Shown: piece by piece, positions 62,006-64,000 of the stretch | Layout of the letters: each line of letters opens with the position of its first letter | Numbering within the stretch: position 1 is the stretch's first letter | Assembly: GCA_937916515.1 (NCBI GenBank) | Contig: CALFSX010000016.1 | Coordinates: 1-64,000, forward strand | Direction of reading: 5' to 3' | DNA length: 64,000 nucleotides | Source of the DNA: an uncultured Planctomycetaceae bacterium | GTDB lineage: Bacteria; Planctomycetota; Planctomycetia; Planctomycetales; Planctomycetaceae | The notes under the pieces: model-generated | What the model was told of the DNA's origin: nothing | Database searches by the model: none | What the model saw: the letters and a program-made list of their open reading frames with translations, nothing else | Program-made: the position numbers and the translations under genes

Positions 62006-64000
62006 ATGAAACGGCGACTTATTCAATACCTGCTGGTTGCAATCATGACCGCCAATGGCGGATTGCTGCAGTCTGCGCAGACATCGGCTAACGTCGATGA
62101 ACGATTGAATAGTGTTCCGAAGATCCCACTGACCGAAATCGCAACCGATCCTCGTTGGTTGAATTTTGTTCCTGTCGCAAAGACTCGCCTGGAAGCACTG
62201 CTGCGGCTGGATACCCAGAAGAATCAGCAGCCTGACAATTCCATCAGCCGCATCGAATTTTCTTCCAGACTGGCTGGCACGTCGCTGATCGATGGCACAG
62301 TGTCTATTGAGCTGTCGGAAGTCGCCGGAGACAAACTTTCAAAGCGTCTGCCGAATCTTGGGAAAACCAACTTAAGCAATCTTAAGTTGTATTCAAATGA
62401 GCAGCCGATCCCATTGGCCTTAAGACCTGATGGTGCCATGGTCGCATTGACCACTCCCGAATCAACAACTCTGACGGGGACGTGGGACGCAACAGGCAGT
62501 CAACCGGGCCGATCGGTATTGTTCGACCTGGAAATCCCCAGCGCGGCGGTATCGGTATTTACACTGACCACAGACAGAGCTATTCAGATCACAAGCCCCA
62601 ACTCGCTTGTCTTCGCCGAACAAACGGGCCCCAGTGAAACAACATGGAAAATATACCCGAACAATCGCACTTTGCTGACGATTAGCTGTTCCGAAAATGC
62701 ATCCAGAACTTTGATGACCTCGGCCTTCGTAGACGTTGCCACGGATGTTCGAATTGCTCAGAACAAAACAGCAGCAACCTGGGCGATGTCTATTCCTCAG
62801 CAATTAAGCGGGTGCCGAGCAGACTTTAACTTCAGCGTTCCTGTTCAGGTCACCAAAGTTCGGTTATCCGATGGAACAAGTGTGAAATGGAACGTGAACC
62901 CAAATGCATCTGCACCTGCTTTGGAAGTCTTTATTCCGCAAATCACATCACTAAGCGTCATCACAGTTGAGGCTCAGGTTGAATCGACAGATAACACTCA
63001 GCTGAACCTGCCATTCATCAAGCCAACATCGTTTTCGTTTTTAAATGAAGATCGGCCTGGCAGCCTGCAGCTTCATTCAAACACACTGCGAATCACCATC
63101 GCTCCACAAATTGTTGTTCAGAACCTGAAGCTGAATGGGCTTCACGAACGATCGGTGGCTTACCCTGCAGACGGCAGTCAGGTCATTGACATTGTCCAGC
63201 ATTCTGATGCTCCGGAAGCTGTAGTTGCATTGGCAAAGTCCCAGGCGATTCTGACAGACGCCGTTGTCGTAAAGGTCATGGCATCGGAATCCGAGATCGA
63301 AGCAACGGCCTATGTTAACGTTTCCGCCAGGACGGGCACTGCAGGGTCGGTACACTGGACAATTCCAGCGGCATGGCGGGTCACAGAAGTTCGAGAACTT
63401 AATGCAGACAACCAGCCATTGCTGTTTCGGATATCTGCCGATGAATCTTCAGCTCGCCAAACACAGCTGGAAGCAACGCTAAGAACGCCGTTAGTCGCCG
63501 GGGCAAACCAAAGCTTCACCGTGAAGATGCAATCCATTGAAGGCATGTTTGTTTCTCAACGCGACCCAGCAGCACTGTATACCTCAACCTACGATCGACA
63601 GGCGGACTTTCTGGTGACAACACCGGAAACCGCCAATCCATTTGCCGATGGATGGAACACCAGTCGAGTCTCGGGTTCAGATCTGATCAAGAAGCTTCCA
63701 TGGCTTCCCAGTTCAGAATTCGCCACCACAACCGCCTACGAACGTCGGCAGCTTGCAAGCGACTCTTCCGTACCACGTCCGGAAGAAGAAGTCTTTGCAA
63801 CGGTGGACTACAGTCTGACAGAAAACGACGGATCAATTGCTGAAATTGCTCGCATACGCTTGCGCAGCCAGAGCGATATGCCTTCCAGAATCCCTTTGTT
63901 GATCACGTCAGGGATCGACGTAGCCATCAACGAAGAATCCGCCACTCGGCCTGCTCCAACGTTACAAAGAATCAGCTCCAACGAAGGAGTCGATGACTGG
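62006..64000 (+). CDS. Second giant exported beta-rich protein, truncated by the window end
   Basis: Open from ATG 62006 to the last base, 665 codons without a stop, so the gene continues beyond the window. The N-terminus is a signal peptide (RRLIQYLLVAIMTANGGLLQ, cleavage near SAQTSA). The body is beta-rich and Thr/Ser-rich, with LTGTWDATGSQPGRSVLFDL and IPSAAVSVFTLTT resembling the FNLIGQVRTTTNGQQRIRID and APLSSLTLKF stretch of the preceding gene, so the two are probably paralogues. No motif for an enzyme is visible. It starts 178 bases after the previous stop on the same strand. Confidence 0.8.
   Translation, partial: MKRRLIQYLLVAIMTANGGLLQSAQTSANVDERLNSVPKIPLTEIATDPRWLNFVPVAKTRLEALLRLDTQKNQQPDNSISRIEFSSRLAGTSLIDGTVSIELSEVAGDKLSKRLPNLGKTNLSNLKLYSNEQPIPLALRPDGAMVALTTPESTTLTGTWDATGSQPGRSVLFDLEIPSAAVSVFTLTTDRAIQITSPNSLVFAEQTGPSETTWKIYPNNRTLLTISCSENASRTLMTSAFVDVATDVRIAQNKTAATWAMSIPQQLSGCRADFNFSVPVQVTKVRLSDGTSVKWNVNPNASAPALEVFIPQITSLSVITVEAQVESTDNTQLNLPFIKPTSFSFLNEDRPGSLQLHSNTLRITIAPQIVVQNLKLNGLHERSVAYPADGSQVIDIVQHSDAPEAVVALAKSQAILTDAVVVKVMASESEIEATAYVNVSARTGTAGSVHWTIPAAWRVTEVRELNADNQPLLFRISADESSARQTQLEATLRTPLVAGANQSFTVKMQSIEGMFVSQRDPAALYTSTYDRQADFLVTTPETANPFADGWNTSRVSGSDLIKKLPWLPSSEFATTTAYERRQLASDSSVPRPEEEVFATVDYSLTENDGSIAEIARIRLRSQSDMPSRIPLLITSGIDVAINEESATRPAPTLQRISSNEGVDDW

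Noticed and set aside
1-64000. Mobile elements, phage genes, rRNA and tRNA genes
   Set aside because: No transposase, integrase, terminal repeats, rRNA motifs or cloverleaf sequences were recognised by eye; a tRNA scan would be needed to be certain.

Overview
The window looks like chromosomal DNA of a planctomycete (class Planctomycetia). Supporting signs are many secreted or lipid-anchored proteins of unknown function, DUF1501, DUF1080 and PEP-CTERM proteins, a large single-chain PurL, an ExbD gene followed by an alpha/alpha-toroid membrane protein, a Tad pilus locus and giant secreted beta-rich proteins. I see no rRNA, tRNA, CRISPR array, insertion sequence, integrase or phage gene. Genes sit in short runs with frequent gaps of 100-500 bases.

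Layout. 1-5 kb: a small hypothetical, a poly-aspartate protein with a strong terminator, purine nucleoside phosphorylase, a secreted protein with a Gly-rich tail, and exonuclease III. 5-9 kb: a dTDP-L-rhamnose cluster on the minus strand (an epimerase/reductase like the plant NRS/ER enzyme, then rmlB, then rmlA), divergent from a NusG-like (RfaH/UpxY type) antiterminator. 9-17 kb: a HlyD-type adaptor with a helix-hairpin-helix domain, a YyaL-type thioredoxin protein fused to a DsbD-alpha-like domain, a PH-domain membrane protein, a degenerate M14 peptidase lipoprotein and a hypothetical. 17-22 kb: transglutaminase, ExbD, and a membrane protein with a toroid domain whose start overlaps exbD.

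22-31 kb: a glycosyltransferase 2 and a class V aminotransferase, then a minus-strand chain read from high to low coordinate: hpf, ptsN, ptsH, ptsI, rng, rplU. This is a sugar-transporter-free phosphorelay next to ribosome and RNA-decay genes. 31-41 kb: RlmL-type methyltransferase, PEP-CTERM protein, DUF1080 protein, PurS-PurS-PurL, DUF1501 and DUF4404 proteins. 41-49.5 kb: a Gly/Tyr-rich secreted protein, a divergent PAS-LuxR regulator and soluble histidine kinase, an M3 peptidase, an alkaline-phosphatase-superfamily enzyme, a DUF6265-like protein and a zinc-ribbon membrane protein. 49.7-57.3 kb: a Tad/Flp pilus locus (cpaA, tadE, cpaB, tadG-like, cpaF, tadB, tadC) without pilin or secretin. 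57.5-64 kb: an inositol monophosphatase and two tandem giant secreted proteins, the second running off the end.

The most interesting points are a rhamnose pathway apparently completed by a plant-type bifunctional enzyme instead of RmlC plus RmlD, a compact structured leader in front of rplU, an SD-masking hairpin before the transglutaminase gene, a HlyD adaptor carrying a cytoplasmic HhH module, and perfect GC-rich stem-loops without U tracts after purL and the Gly/Tyr-rich gene. All calls were made by reading the sequence; no database search was run.
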